A DNA stretch of 64,000 bases. Origin: Orthonyx spaldingii. Its lineage: Eukaryota; Chordata; Aves; Passeriformes; Orthonychidae. The DNA is taken from contig VZTJ01005217.1 in assembly GCA_013397795.1 (NCBI GenBank), positions 211,757-275,756 of the forward strand, in the 5' to 3' direction. Position numbers and translations under genes: made by a program. Below, piece by piece: positions 13,385-26,259 of the stretch. The first letter of the stretch is position 1, and each line of letters opens with the position of its first letter. Under the pieces are notes generated by a model, which was given only the letters and a program-made list of their open reading frames with translations, was not told the DNA's origin and did not search any database.

Positions 13385-16300
13385 AAGTTCAAAGTCCTGG
13401 TTCTGCCTTGGATTGTGCATTAGTGATGTTAGACATGCTGTAAAGATTTCAGAGCACAAAACATGATATGCTGCAATACTTTTGCTGAGCAGATGCCTTA
13501 AGGAGGTCATTGAACATGCCAGGCTCTAAATGCTATTTGGGAGTGAGAAAACATTATTTTCCCACTTCAACAAGACTTTCGCTTCCCTGTCATGTGGAAA
13601 TAACCTTTTGTGCTCAGTACTATTATTAATTTATTAGCCTTTTGAACATCTACATGTTTTGCATTTGTGGACTACATCAAAGTGCTGGCTGAGAGACAGG
13701 GCAGCACAAACACATGGTGTGTGCACCCAAATCCGTGGATGTGTGTTATAAAGAGCAAGAACACTTCTGCCTATACATTTCTGACAGTGAGAACAGCCAT
13801 TTTCTCATGCACAAAACCCCGAGGAGAGTATTTATGTTATAATTAAATGTCAAACCATATGAGTGATGACTGTGTAGAAAAAGTGCTAAGTATATATTTC
13901 TATTGAAATCAATTAAAGGAGACAATGATTTTCTTTCCATTTAGATTACGTGACGCCAGCACAAGCTGCTGCAGCGCAGTGCAGCTGTCAGCCCAGCCTC
14001 ACTGCCTGAACAATTGTTTTCTGTTCACCTGATGGAACTGTCCTGGATGGCACCGATTTTCCTCAGGGATGAACTCACCGCCAAACACTTCTGTGATTCC
14101 CAACAGGGAATCACGTATCCTTCCAGCAGATAGGAGGTTTGAAACAATCCCCTGAATACCTTTATGTAACAGGACTTAGATTGTGTCCCTGGTGTTGAAT
14201 GTAGCATGATCTATTTTGTGCCCAGGAACGAAACACCGAATTTCTGCAAAGCAGGCTGTGGCTCAGCACATCTGACTGCAATTCCAGGCTCCTTCCAAAA
14301 TAGTTACTGACTGAAACTGCAGGGGGTGGGTGGAGTTCATCTGATGTACCTGAGGTATTTAAAAGTTAGTGATCATGGACTCTGTGAAAATCAAAAGGGG
14401 ATGGTTTTCCCATCCCAGATTAGGCACCGAAGGGGACCAGATGATTTTCTCCTAGAGGATCCATCGCTCATGGGCTATGAAAGTGATTGGTGACTACCCT
14501 GGACATCATCCCCCAATGTTTAATGTAATGAACTCCACTCTGCATGTCCCACACTGACACGGCCCTTCTTTGACTCTTCACCCGCTCTCATGTACTGCCC
14601 ACACATTCCCCCAAACAGCATTTCCTTTCCCTGTGCAAAATCTAATGTTTCTATAGGAATTCTGTTCCTTCTCACTGGGAGTCACTACCCCCATGGCAAA
14701 GTCCGTGTACCTGACACTGAGCTAAACAGCAGGTATCTCTACTGGGACCATGAGCTCCATGAATTTTTCCACCTGGGTGATTCCCCATGCCAGGGCCCTG
14801 CAGAGAAACCAATCTTCCTTAAAAAAGGTGTGTGAGAGAGAAGAAAATCCGTGACAACTGAGCCAGGAGGTTACTCCCCATATGCATCCCTGAACTACAG
14901 AGCTGAACTCCAGCACACTGCCCTGTCAGAAATAGACACTTCCATGTGTTTCTCAAGAAGCCAGCTGGAGTGACAGGTTCACGGTTTTAAGAAGGAAAGA
15001 ATACATTTTGGTACAATGTATCTTGTCCCATGAAATCACCATCAGCAATGCCTGAGCAGAGTTGTTATCACAGGGCTGTAGCTGGTGAGGTGGCAAGGGA
15101 GGGAATGCTGAAGTCAAGGCTTGGAGCACCTCTTATCAAGTGAGAAGTGATAAGCCAGAAACCACGAAGCGGCTTTCAAGCCCCAAAGCCCTCCTTCAGG
15201 TCTGAAGTGGAGTTAACAACCTTCCAGGCAGAAGTAAGCTGACAAGCTGGAACCAAACCTGATTATAATTCAGCTCTTTCAGGCTTCAGCACAGACAGAG
15301 GGGCACTGTAATCCCATTGCATCTGCTTCTTGCCATGGGTATTTTGTGCCACACTTGGGGTATTAATGAGCACAAGGGATGCACAAAAAATGAAACCTCC
15401 TCTGAAAGCAGCATGGGTACAATGCTGCAGTGGCTAGAGAGAAACTAGACTTTAAAAACTAAAATTCTAGCTGTGTTGAACTCCTGTTATTGCAGAGGCT
15501 GAAATTGTCTTGTGAAACACTGAGGTAGCCTTGGTACATTATCAGGTGAGATGCCCAAGGTACAGCTGCAGAAAAACGTGTTTCAGCAGCTAGAGGATCA
15601 CAGTTAATGCTCAGTAATCTATAAATCATTGTTATGAGATTTCTCTACGCAAATGAAATTTATATAACCCTCATCAATCGTAAAAAAAAAATCATAAAGA
15701 TGAAATTTTGCAGCCGCAATGCGAATTAAAGGATCCCTTAACCTGTTTTCAAGATACGTCTTTATAGCTAATTAATTTTTAGATGGAGTGTTCTTTGAAA
15801 GAACTAATGGATAGTGAGCATTGCTGATTGATTATAAAATGAGCAGGAGGCTTTAAAAAGTGATCTGTGAATGTAAAATCACTACCACGCTTTATTAACC
15901 ATGCCACATTAAAATTCCAGACTATGCAACTGCAAGAAGCAGGTATTAATACAGTACCTTTGATAGGTGTATTTTATTTATTTAACTTCAATAGATTTCT
16001 CTTAGTTGGCCTATGCCATGGAGATCCATTAGACTGTCCTGTGAACTGTATCTTAGAGACTTCACCTTTAAGAAATCCAGAATCTGGATTCTATTAAATA
16101 TAACTTTATACATTCATGCAGTGGGGGGAAAAAACCCAACAAAATGAAAACCAGCAACTACAAAGAAAAGGGAAAAAATTGCAATTCGTATGTCATCCTG
16201 CCAGGACTGCTCTCCAGAGCTGCAAATCTACGGGCAACTTTTATTGACCAATCATTACAAACAGTGACAGCATTTACTGAAAGGCCACTCAATCTGCGGT

Positions 16301-16402
16301 GACCTGAAAACATCAGGAGGAAACGGGGGGTTGTTAAACACTGCAAGCACACGCAGGAGTGTGCAGCCTCCTGGTGAGAGGAAGGGGAAAACAAGAGCTT
16401 AC

Positions 16403-16599
16403 CCTCTTCCTCAGGTTGCAGGTGAGCGTGAGGTTCCTCGAGAAGGAGTTTGCAAAAGCAGTGTAAAAGTCCAGCACTTTAAGCAAGGCTTCTCGCTTAA
16501 TTATATGCAAATCGCAGTAGGTCAGAGCCCGTACGTTGGCACATGCGTGGGCCAGGCTGGTTTCCTTCCAGAAGATGTCACCAAACACGTCACCTTTAC
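16403..16599 (-). CDS. KCNH5: KCNH5 exon: second half of the CNB-homology domain with the intrinsic-ligand strand
   Basis: The first two bases (GT) complete the Gly codon split by the preceding intron, and 65 codons follow in phase. The product starts KGDVFGDIFWKETSLAHACA, continues NVRALTYCDLHIIKREALLK and VLDFYTAFANSFSR, and ends NLTLTCNLRKR. It covers the last beta-roll strands and the helices that close the CNB-homology domain. In EAG channels a short C-terminal strand occupies the nucleotide pocket as an intrinsic ligand. Here that strand carries Cys-Asn-Leu, where EAG1 has Tyr-Asn-Leu; the Cys form is what I remember for EAG2 and supports KCNH5. I remember the human protein as KETTLAHAC, so Ser for Thr would be the only difference in this exon. 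The acceptor is TGTTTTTTCAG next to 16599 and the donor is AGG|GTAAGC at 16402. The next, terminal exon should begin IIFRKISDVKK and is not in the window. Confidence 0.96.
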
Positions 16600-19184
16600 C
16601 TGAAAAAACAGCAGGGCAGGTTTGTTAAAAGGTAATGCTTAGGAAGAGTTCTTCAGCACAGAGGTGATTTCTTCGCAACCTGTCTTACGCTCCCAATTAC
16701 CCCAACGCAAGCTCCCAGCCACGAAAACGAACAAGGGGAAAAGTTTTAAAATTAGCTGAGGTACTTGAGCATCCTTAGCAGTAGCCCCAGGTTTTTAAGG
16801 TATTTATAGATTGCTCTGTGAAGTGTCACAAGGCGTAAGAGCCAGATTGTAAAGGTCTCCTTGTAACTGAAGATACAAGTAATGGATTTTTCAAAGGCTA
16901 CTGAATATAATGAGCTCTTAACTAATGTTCAGGTGATTGAACACTTCAGGTGTCTGCTCCCCAGTGATTAGGAGCCCTGCTCTTACAAAAACCCTCTGAC
17001 ATTTAGGTTCCTTCATCCCCAGGGATCTACAGCAAGGTGCAGGAGCCAGCTTCCAGGGCCCAAGGACCACATTTCAAAGGATGTTTTAACATTTTTAATT
17101 CAGTGTCAGTGGTAACACTCCTTCTGGAAAACCACCAAAAGCCTCACTGAGACTTTTAATCTTTAAATAACCACCTCTAAATCTTAAACACATCCCAAAG
17201 TATGGTTCTAAACCCAAATTCATCCATTTAAGCACAGGCTTAGGATTAATTCTGTATTTCACTGTTTGCTGAGTAAGAGAGGGTTTGATACCTTAGACAC
17301 CTGCACGTTAAATACCTTTAACCAGAGGGGAAAATTACACCTGAAGGCTACTTCTGCACTGGCAGGCAGTGTAGCAGAACAGCTGACTCAGGATTTGGAA
17401 CTAGCTGTAGTCCAGTGCCATGGACAGAAGAACTCCAGGGGCTGGAAGTGCTCTGACTTTGCCCAGTTTTCTTTCCTCTGCAAGGAAGCCACATCCCCAA
17501 CACCCGTGCTAGACACCAAAGCAGGACAAGAGGATGAGGACACCAGATCCAAAATCACACTTCTGACCCAACCAGAAGCCCAGTATGAGTGCAGATTGGA
17601 GATAATGCTTTCAGGTTTGGACCCTTTGGTTGTTCTGAGAAGAGGCAGTGGCAGTGACAGAAAACACATTGAGACATTCAAAAGCTGCCTCTTGCTGCCT
17701 GGCCATGGGCTGGGCAAGGGCCACGGGGTGTGGTTTACAGCTGACACCTCAAATCGTGAAGCAAAAACCATGGTACAAAGGGTATTTTTTGTTTCAGACC
17801 CCCAGAGATATCCCAGCTCTTTATTTTAGCAATTATTTAAAGAGAACTAAAATCAGTCAGTCAGTGGCTCTTGATTTCAGGCACCTCATGCAGCCCCTTG
17901 GTGAAGGTTAGGGATGTTAAAGTTTTGGCATAAAAAAGGCAACACACTTTTGTATTTCCTCTTTTAAGAACTTTTAACATATGGCTCCCCTCTATTTTGG
18001 AAACACAGACTAGAGGGGTAATCTACCCAACCTTATTATTTTTGGGGGTTGAAGGCTCTATTTCTCTATTTCCACTTCTGCTTTTGGTGTTGTATCCAGT
18101 AAAATGTATCTAGCATTTCTCAGGCAGAGTGAAATAAAATGTGCAAGTCCTTATCTTTCCTTCTCTGTTTTTATTTTCTAACAAATGTCTCTGTAACAGA
18201 ATCATCCCTTAGAAAGGTTATAACTGCATCTCATTGAGCTGCTTTTAATTCTGCATATTTTTTTATGTAATTAAAATTAACTGCAATACATAACACAGCT
18301 GGTATAATTTATAAAACAAGGTGCTTTCAAATGTTTTCCTTAATACAGAGCATTTTCTAGTAACGTTATAATTTATCCAATGTACTGTTTGGAAATTACC
18401 TTTTGCAGTTAATTGTCCTTGTCTACACTTAGAGTTCAAAACCCGGTTTATAGACATACTCAGCACAGTTACATAATTTATAGAAAACAGACCATTTCTG
18501 AAATGCAGAAAATTGCTTAATGGATTTGCTCTCTGAGGTGGACACGGGACAGAACTGACTCCTGCTTTCAGTGCAGAGTGCAGTTAAAAGACAGTGGTTT
18601 TACCACTGAAATGTGAGCAAACTGCTTGCTCTCTTTTCAAATTTAGGCTAATATGTAGTTAATTTAATCAAGAGGTTGAAAGCAGTGGATGCTCACCCCG
18701 AAACTCAGTTCAACAGGGAGTTACAGAACCTGTACACAAACCATTGATAAATGAAACCAATATCTAAAAGCTTGAGAAGATCTTCTTGTTTTCATTTCAG
18801 TGTGGCAGGGAACTACACTGGTTGGGACTTAAAGGCTGGGACACAATGAACTGAATTTATTCACTTTTCCATGAGCCTTCACTCACTGGATTTGAATGGT
18901 GAAATTCTACACTCCTCTTAGAGTTTACACTGTGGTTTATACTCTTCAGAAAGTATAAAATCTTGGAAGCTTTTAAGGGTTCTTGAATCTGACATTTCCC
19001 ACATGCACTTCTGAGCTTATTTGCTGGTTATAAATGTGCTAAGGAATGTACAGAATGAAAACAAAACCTACCAGATTCTCCAAAACAACACATCTTTTTT
19101 CATAAATACAGAGATTAATGTACTATACTTTATCCCTATTAACTGTAGTTCACTGTGCAGAGAGAGGTAATTATTCACTCAGGA

Positions 19185-19355
19185 CAAGATCAGATGTTAG
19201 GAAAAAATTCTTTACTCAGGGGGTGGTGAGGCTCTGAACAGGATGCTCAGAGAAGCTGTGGATGCCCCATCCCTGAAATGTTCAAGGCCAGGCTGGATGG
19301 GGCTTTGAGCAACCTGGGATAGTGGAAGGTGTCTCAAACCTTTCTATGATTCTGG
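19185..19355 (+). mobile_element. CR1 LINE 3' fragment
   Basis: It contains CAGATGTTAGGAAAAAATTC, then GCTGTGGATGCCCCATCCCT, GGCCAGGCTGGATGGGGCTT, CAACCTGGGATAGTGGAAGG and a final TCTATGATTCTG. These are the last 170 or so bases of a CR1 in plus orientation. Confidence 0.9.
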
Positions 19356-19768
19356 GTTAATTTTGCACATTGCAACTAAATAAAAACAAAATTTCAGGGT
19401 TGCAAAACAGAAAATGTAACTGGGTAGGTCTGGCACAGCTACCCAGAGACACATAGAAGTATTTTTCACTTGCAGGAGATGTTCAGAGCTCCAGGGAAAG
19501 TGCTGCTGGGGCTGAGCTGGGAATGCAGAGGCGCTGATGCAGCCTGCATAATTTCCAAAGCTTCTCTCTGGAGATTTATTGAGGCCTCAGCACATTCCCC
19601 CCCAAATCTGCCCTGTCCTGAGTCCTGAGCACCTTAATGCCCCTCCTGAATGGAGGCAAAGCTCTGGGAAACCCTCCTACCCCTGATCTCACAGTGCCTG
19701 AAGCATTGCTGGAAGAAGCGATGCTGTAAATTGGAGTGGGAACTTCTTGCATACATTTTACACATCAG

Positions 19769-19923
19769 AGACTCATAAAATCCTTTGGGTTGGAAAAGAC
19801 CTCTAAGATCATCAAGTCCAGCCATTAACCCAGCAATACCAAGTCCACCACTACATAATGCCCCTAAATGCCACATCTATAGAATTATGGAATCATTGAG
19901 TTGGAAAAGACCACTAAGATCAC
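19769..19923 (-). mobile_element. CR1 LINE 3' ends, two adjacent minus-oriented pieces
   Basis: The plus strand reads TTTGGGTTGGAAAAGACCTC and AAGATCATCAAGTCCAGCCA, the reverse complement of the avian CR1 3' end. A second copy of the same terminal block (GAATCATTGAGTTGGAAAAG) begins at about 19880. Two CR1 3' ends therefore sit head to tail. The second is about 45 bp long and may be a separate insertion or a duplication of the end. Confidence 0.85.
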
Positions 19924-21499
19924 AAAAACTCAAATTTTGCAGCTGAAAGAAGCATGGAAAACAAGAGGACATGTGAAGGGTGTTGGTGGCAGGCATAAAT
20001 TTTGCTGAAATAGCTACACTGCTATCATTCTAAATACAGTGTACTATGTATGTATGCATGCCTGTACATAAAATACACATATATATATTCATACATATCC
20101 ACATACATCTATTTAGAGGCAATCACATGGTATGCAGCTGTAAGATAGGTTGGGATATTTCTCTGCACTACTCCATCTTCTATATTCTGATAACCCTGCC
20201 ACACAGATTGGGGGGAAAGATGTTCTCTGCAGCCTTGCACCATGGACTGACCTGCCAATTTGTCAGACAGCAGTTCATGCCTGGACCTTTCAGGCAGAAA
20301 AAATTCTTAAGGGCTTTATGGAACGCCCCAGGAGCTTGTAGATGGAATGAAAAAGTGCTTGAACTCGGAAACACTCTTGTTAAACAGCATCTCAGAACCC
20401 ACATGTGTATTTATGTAAAGACAAAATTTATCCTTCTTCAGATGGGGACAGAAACTGAGCTAATAAATATCCTAGCAGGCATAAAAGCTTGATGGATCCT
20501 TTGGAAGAAAGTTTAGGCCAGCAGTTAAAGAATAAATTCTTGAAGGGAAATAGCACCAGGTAAAACCACATAAATGGGACCAAGGCTTCTTAAGGAGGTG
20601 TTTTCCTGTGCAGTCTTAGCTAATAGACCAGCTATCCCTTAACCATGTTAAAATATCTCCAAAGCCTCATCAGTCACACTAGCAAGAGCCAGACGTGATG
20701 AATGATGTTGGCCTTCCATCATGATGAGCTCAAATCTTACGCTGCTTATGAAAAGCAAAGGCTGGTGTTGTTTCAGAATCAGTAAAACTGTATCACGGAC
20801 AGAAAATGTTCATGCAAGCAGCTCAAGTACCAATAACCATGAAGAAGTGATGACAGCACAGGCACAAGTGGAGGTCATAATTACATATATTGGTGTCTAT
20901 ATTCATACAAATTCCTATTTCTATGTATCTGCAGTGAAATCTCTTGCTGCAGGACAGATGTGTCCCAGACTGATGCAGAAACTGAATGAGCAGGGAGTGA
21001 ATCAGCTTCTGCCACCCAGAGCAGCTCCCTGATGGGTCAGTGAGCAGCTCTGCATCTCCTTACCATGGCACACTGGGGTTGGTTGAACAGGTTTACAAAA
21101 TGATGGGATATATTCATGGAATAAAATCCATCTGTGGCTAGTAAATACAAAAGATTTCCCTCTGGCTGAAATACAGTTCAGTGGAGGGCTGGAGAACATT
21201 CTGGGGAAGCGTCACAGTTTCCTTCCTGCACCTTCCTACTTTCTCCTGCACATCTGCTACTGACAATTTCTGGAGACAGGCTGCTGGGCTGGCTGGATTT
21301 CTGGGCTTAGCTGAAACAGTTGTTTCTGCCTAAAGAGGGTATCTGGAGAAGGTGGGGGTGATGCAGTGGTGCAAATCCATCAGGGGCACTTCCCACCCGG
21401 GACATCACTGCAAGCACAGACCAAGATATGCAGAGATGATTCTAAACTGTGAGAGGGATCTTCTTGCCCCTGTGAACATTTTATCCTCAACTTCAGTCT

Positions 21500-21532
21500 T
21501 TTTCTGGGCCAGAACCTTTTCTGGGCCAGAAC
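21500..21532 (+). repeat. 17-bp tandem duplication
   Basis: TTTTCTGGGCCAGAAC occurs at 21500-21515 and again at 21517-21532, separated by one C, giving a period of 17 bp. It is a local slippage duplication without recognised function. Confidence 0.85.
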
Positions 21533-24500
21533 TTCCTTGAAATTCAGATCAGAGCTGATCACTGAGCAGCGTAGAAATCCACCTCTACAGGACTGCACAT
21601 GAACACGTGAAAGGGCAGAATGATGAGGGAAAACAGCATTTCCAGCCTCTGAAGCATTGTCAAAACAGTCAGTAAAGCAGCAATGACAACAGACTGTGCC
21701 AAAATCCAAACTCATGCTGGCAAAGGTACTTGGCATTATTTAACACAGTGCAACCTTCCCCATCTGCACCTGGAAACACAATTCAAAGGAATTGACCTTT
21801 CTTCCAGCATTCAGGACTGCTGCAAGCAGGGCCCAAGGTCCAGAAAGATTTCTCTCCTTATCTCTCTCATTTTCAGTGCAAGTATCATAGTGCCTCACAT
21901 CTTTCTACAAGTCCCAGCTCCTGGAAACAGGTTATTTCCATTTAGATTTTGTACAGAAATAGGTTTCTATTCTTCTTGACTGAGGAAATAAACCTGAAAG
22001 CATGACCATTCCTACCACCTTGAAAACTCATAAGACAAATCAGATTGCCTCAAACTCTTAGTCTGATTTAAAAGAACTGTATCATACAATTTTTAAATAA
22101 TTTCCCTATTCTTGTGCTGGCAAGACTTTTGAGTTTTGGCAGTGAAGCATGCAGGTCTAATTCAAAAACATATCAATTCAGGGAAAGGAATCTTTCTGAC
22201 TCTGGAGGCTGTGGATCAAATCTGTAACACACTAGCTGGCACTAAATTAAGATTGATGTTTCTTATCATAATTAACCATCATGCAGAGAGAGAGAGACAA
22301 AAATATATTAAATTTACAAAATCATATGAAAAATTCAGGTTTGTCAGTAAGAACTAATGACACTTTTGAACAAGTATCAGTAGGACTAAATCTTGCATGG
22401 TACTGCAGATGTCAACCCAGACCTGCAAGATCTGTCTGATTCTGAGGCACTTAAGAACTGCACAGTGCAGAGCAGCACGTCACACTTGCTCTCAGACCAG
22501 TAACCCTTCAAGAATTTTGCAAAATACTTTGCGATTCAGCACTTAAAACCCAGCCTAAATCACATTAATTATTTCAGTTCTGCTGGCTGAAAAAACCCAA
22601 CCCTTTCCTCTGTGAATCATTTTCCTCTTAGTTAATTTAGAGCTTTAACTCATTGGAACACAGGGGACTTTTCCTATAGGTGAAATAGGACACAGCCTGT
22701 TCTGTAAATTGCTACCAGGTGCATGTTACTAACCTGGGGAAATGTTCACAATTAGTCTGCCTTGGTTGACTTCACATGGAAAACAACACAAAAGTTCAGC
22801 ATAAATTAGCAAGAGCTGATTTGACACAGGGGCCAATTCTGCCACCTTCATTCCACTTGAGAAGAAACCCAAGCTGCGAGTAAACTAATTAAAATCAGGG
22901 AATTAGTCACTAATACTATGAGATGGAACTGGACTAACAGTTTTTCACGTCATAAAGTGCACCACATATGGTCAGTCTTGTCCTGCACAAAGCACATGCC
23001 CGGCTGCCTAGGCATGGAAATTCACAGCGTTGATGCATGGATCCCAAATATCATCTTGCCAATGCCCATGGATGAGAGCTGTGGAGCTCCTGGGCCTCCT
23101 GCTCACCCAAATGGGAGCTGCTACTTGCTCTTCCTCTAAAGAACTTTCCTCTGTGCAATTTGGTGGGAGACTCAATCTTTTCACCTCCAAACACAAGTAG
23201 CATTAAGAGGGCCAAAAGACTCATCCCTATTTTCAAACTCAAGAAGACACTTGCTTTGCTCTACTCCTCTGATACTGCATCATATCCCCTGCCCAAAGAA
23301 AACATTTGGAAATAATTAATGAAGCAGACCTTTAATAAGGTCTGGTTTGTCTAATAACAATAAACAATGGGTTGCTCTGGAATTATATGCAGAACATGCT
23401 GAGAATTAACATGCAACAAAAGGCAAATAACTGAATACATATGGGATCAGGACCCTAAGTGTGGCTGAACCATGAACTACTAAATTTATATTCATTCTGG
23501 CTTGACTATCAAAACTGAGTTCACTCAGCAGCAACCCCCACCAGGATTTCACTGCTCAATATATTTTTATCGCTATGCAGCTTGAGCAATATTTTTGATC
23601 AATTCCTACAATCAACATCTGAACGCGGTGGACCATTATTTTTCTGCTGGAAAAACGACTTCTTTAAACCTTGTTAATCAATATGCCCAGTTTAAGTTAC
23701 TGCATGACTTACACAGCCAGCTGTGCAAAATAGCAGGAGCTGGAAAGCAACTTCCAGAGCCACTTGGTTGGCATTGCCACTGATGTGCAGCTCCTCATCA
23801 GGAGCAAATTCAGGTTAATTGCAGCAGGGTGAATTATTAGATGCACTCTGGTAGCTGATGCCTCTTTTCATTAGCCTGGGGACCCCAAACCCCTGGTCCT
23901 TCCTGAGATCCTTTGCTGATAACACCTCCCCGTGCAGAGCAGTGGCAGTTAAATTGTTTACTCCTGCTTGAGACGGTGGAAAATTACTGACATGCCTTCT
24001 CAGGGTCACCTCGCTTGCTGGGAAAGTTTTGATAATTAGAGACAAGACTGTTTGCCCTTCTCCATTCTCCCAGCAGCTGCAGATGAGCTATGTTAAAATG
24101 ACAGTGTCTCCTTTTCCCCAGTGAAGCAGCACCCCAGCTCTGCACATGGAGTGTTCCCTGCTACAGCCACAACCTACAAAAGGTGGGACACCGGTCTCGA
24201 GAAGGGGAGGTAACTAATGAGGGGAACGTAATGGGGCACCTGGATATCTCCATTAATGAGTCCTAAAAACTTCAGGTCTACAACTGGAGTCACTCTCTTA
24301 CTGTTAGTGTTTCTGTGATGCTGATTACTGCAGCGGCTGGGCATTTAATTATTCACAAATGAGAACAAAATCAAACCGGGGGGGAACAAAATGTCACAGT
24401 GCTGGAAGTTGCCCTGTCAATCACCTGGCTCCACCTGATTTCAAGCACAGGAAGCACCAAAGCTGGGGTTGTTGAGGCAGGAAAACTGCTGCTGAATGAA

Positions 24501-24857
24501 AGGAAGGCTGTTTCATGAAGGTGGGAAAAAAGAAAAGCACCTGGATGGGATGCCAGGTCTCCTGAGGACACCCCTTCTCCAGGCAGGGAGGCTGGACATG
24601 CCAACTCACCCCGGCTGCGAGGAAAGGGAACATGATGTGGGAAGATGGGAAAAGGGAAAAAGCAGCAAGGTCGTGGAGTGATTCATGCCAGTACCTGAGG
24701 GAGGATGAAGCCCTCACTTCGGATGGAAGCATGAATGTAAGAGATGGGACATGATGGTTCTTAACCTGTTTTAATGTCCCTACCTGACTCACTTTTCTAG
24801 GATATTCCACATTTAAAAATACATCAAACCATTCATCTGCAGGTGAGCAGAGTTAAA

Positions 24858-24876
24858 AAGAAAAAAAAAAAAAAAA
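24858..24876 (+). repeat. A-rich tract
   Basis: An A run with few interruptions, followed by a pyrimidine-rich stretch CTCTCTTCTCCCTCTCTCTT. It is low-complexity sequence. Confidence 0.75.
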
Positions 24877-26241
24877 GAACACCTCTCTTCTCCCTCTCTC
24901 TTCCTTTAAGCAAGGGAAATAACTCACTACTGTATTAAACCACACTGCACCATTATTTCCTCTGCCAGAAGCAGAAGCTGCAGACAGTGTGTCCTGTTCG
25001 TTCCTGCTCTCATAGAGGAAATTAATGAGGACAAGTTTCCAAAGGGTATTTATCGCATTTCCTCCAGGTTTCCACTCTAGGTCACTGCTCGGGGATGCAG
25101 AAGATGGACAGACTGGCAGCACAATCCTGTGAGTTGACTTTCCCTGGGAAAACCAGCGTGGCAGCAGATGCTTGGAGCATTCAAAGCAGGTACTGAGGTT
25201 TTCCCATTAGTCATTTTTTTTAAACTTGGTCTCACCCTTAGGCAGATTCACGTTCCTTGTGCTTGAACTTCTCAAGGCAGAACAGATCAATAAAAATTAT
25301 GTTTTCCACCGTCTGATCTGCAGTTGCTGTTTCAGGTGCCGCAGCTGCCACTAGAAATGTCTTTGCAACTACATTTGGGAGAGATTTGCTTCCACAAGTG
25401 AATTTTTAGGACACAACATCCCATAATGACTTAGTTCACTATTCTGCTAAATAATCTGTCAGAGCATGAAAAAACTCTTCAGTGTGTTCTAGGACTAGAG
25501 GAAGAAGTTTATCTTGCTTTAAGGTACATTTACACATTCTGCCAATCCCTGTAGTACATGATGAACGTAGCTCTGAGTCATGGAAGAATCGAAGGCACTT
25601 TTGGTAATTAGAGGTAATTCACTTTAACCAGATATGGTTAAAAGTCTCTCTGGTCAAACAGGGATTAATATAAATACTAGATTTAATACATCTACAAGGT
25701 AGAAACCAAAAGTTCTTACTGTCATGTAATTCCAAACACACAATATTCATTAATAAATACAATCAAGTTTTGCATGTAATCCATTTAGTGATAGCTCTTA
25801 GTTCAGTAAATTATATATTTATTGTTTTCATTGTAAAAACCATTAATTTGTTTAAATATTGCTGCTTCCTCTTAAGCCTTTTGTTCTTTAAATAATTGTA
25901 AGCAAATATAAGATATCATCACTGAGATTAATTATAAAAATGAAATGGGCCAGTGAGCTGGAATGCAAGGAATAATTTCCTATGGAAATTGTTGGTTTAG
26001 GAGCTTTCATCATAACGACTTCACATCTAAATATGGAAACCGATTCATTCTTACATTAAATCTCTCTTTTTCAAAACCTTAGTGTATACTAGAATACAGA
26101 AAGGTGCAGCGGGTGTTTCCAAAGAGCATGGATGTGTGTTTTCCTGAGCTCCTACTCCAGTTGGGAAAATCCAAGTGATGCCCTGTGGGAGCTGTTTCCA
26201 TACAGCCCCACCCACACACTGCCCAATTCCATTCCAATCCC

Positions 26242-26259
26242 AGGCACACACACACGCAC
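26242..26259 (+). repeat. Short (CA)n tract
   Basis: About eight CA units with one G interruption. Confidence 0.8.

Larger units (their letters stand above)
1..16402 (-). other. KCNH5: KCNH5 intron (downstream of the CNBD-end exon), 3' part outside the window
   Basis: This stretch lies between the donor at 16402 and the left edge. The terminal KCNH5 exon should code for nearly 300 residues of tail, but no minus-strand frame of that size or sequence occurs here, so the intron is at least 16.4 kb. It holds three CR1 pieces (3340-3655, 6189-6617, 10355-10790), a probable MIR relic near 1856-1952, an AGGAC array (10301-10354), short TTTA and TTTAGA repeats and an A-run. Most of the remainder, including 6.6-8.5 kb and 11-16 kb, is AT-rich unique DNA in which I recognise no gene. 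Open frames of up to 193 codons near 10.4-11.4 kb are inside or beside the CR1 copy and resemble no protein I know. Confidence 0.85.

Noticed and set aside
1..16402. The terminal KCNH5 exon
   Set aside because: I looked on the minus strand for the expected IIFRKISDVKK start and a frame of nearly 300 codons. Neither occurs, so the exon is beyond the left edge.
17266..17829. 187-codon open frame on the plus strand
   Set aside because: No recognisable domain, no start or splice context, and a broken minus-strand mirror frame. It is compatible with chance.
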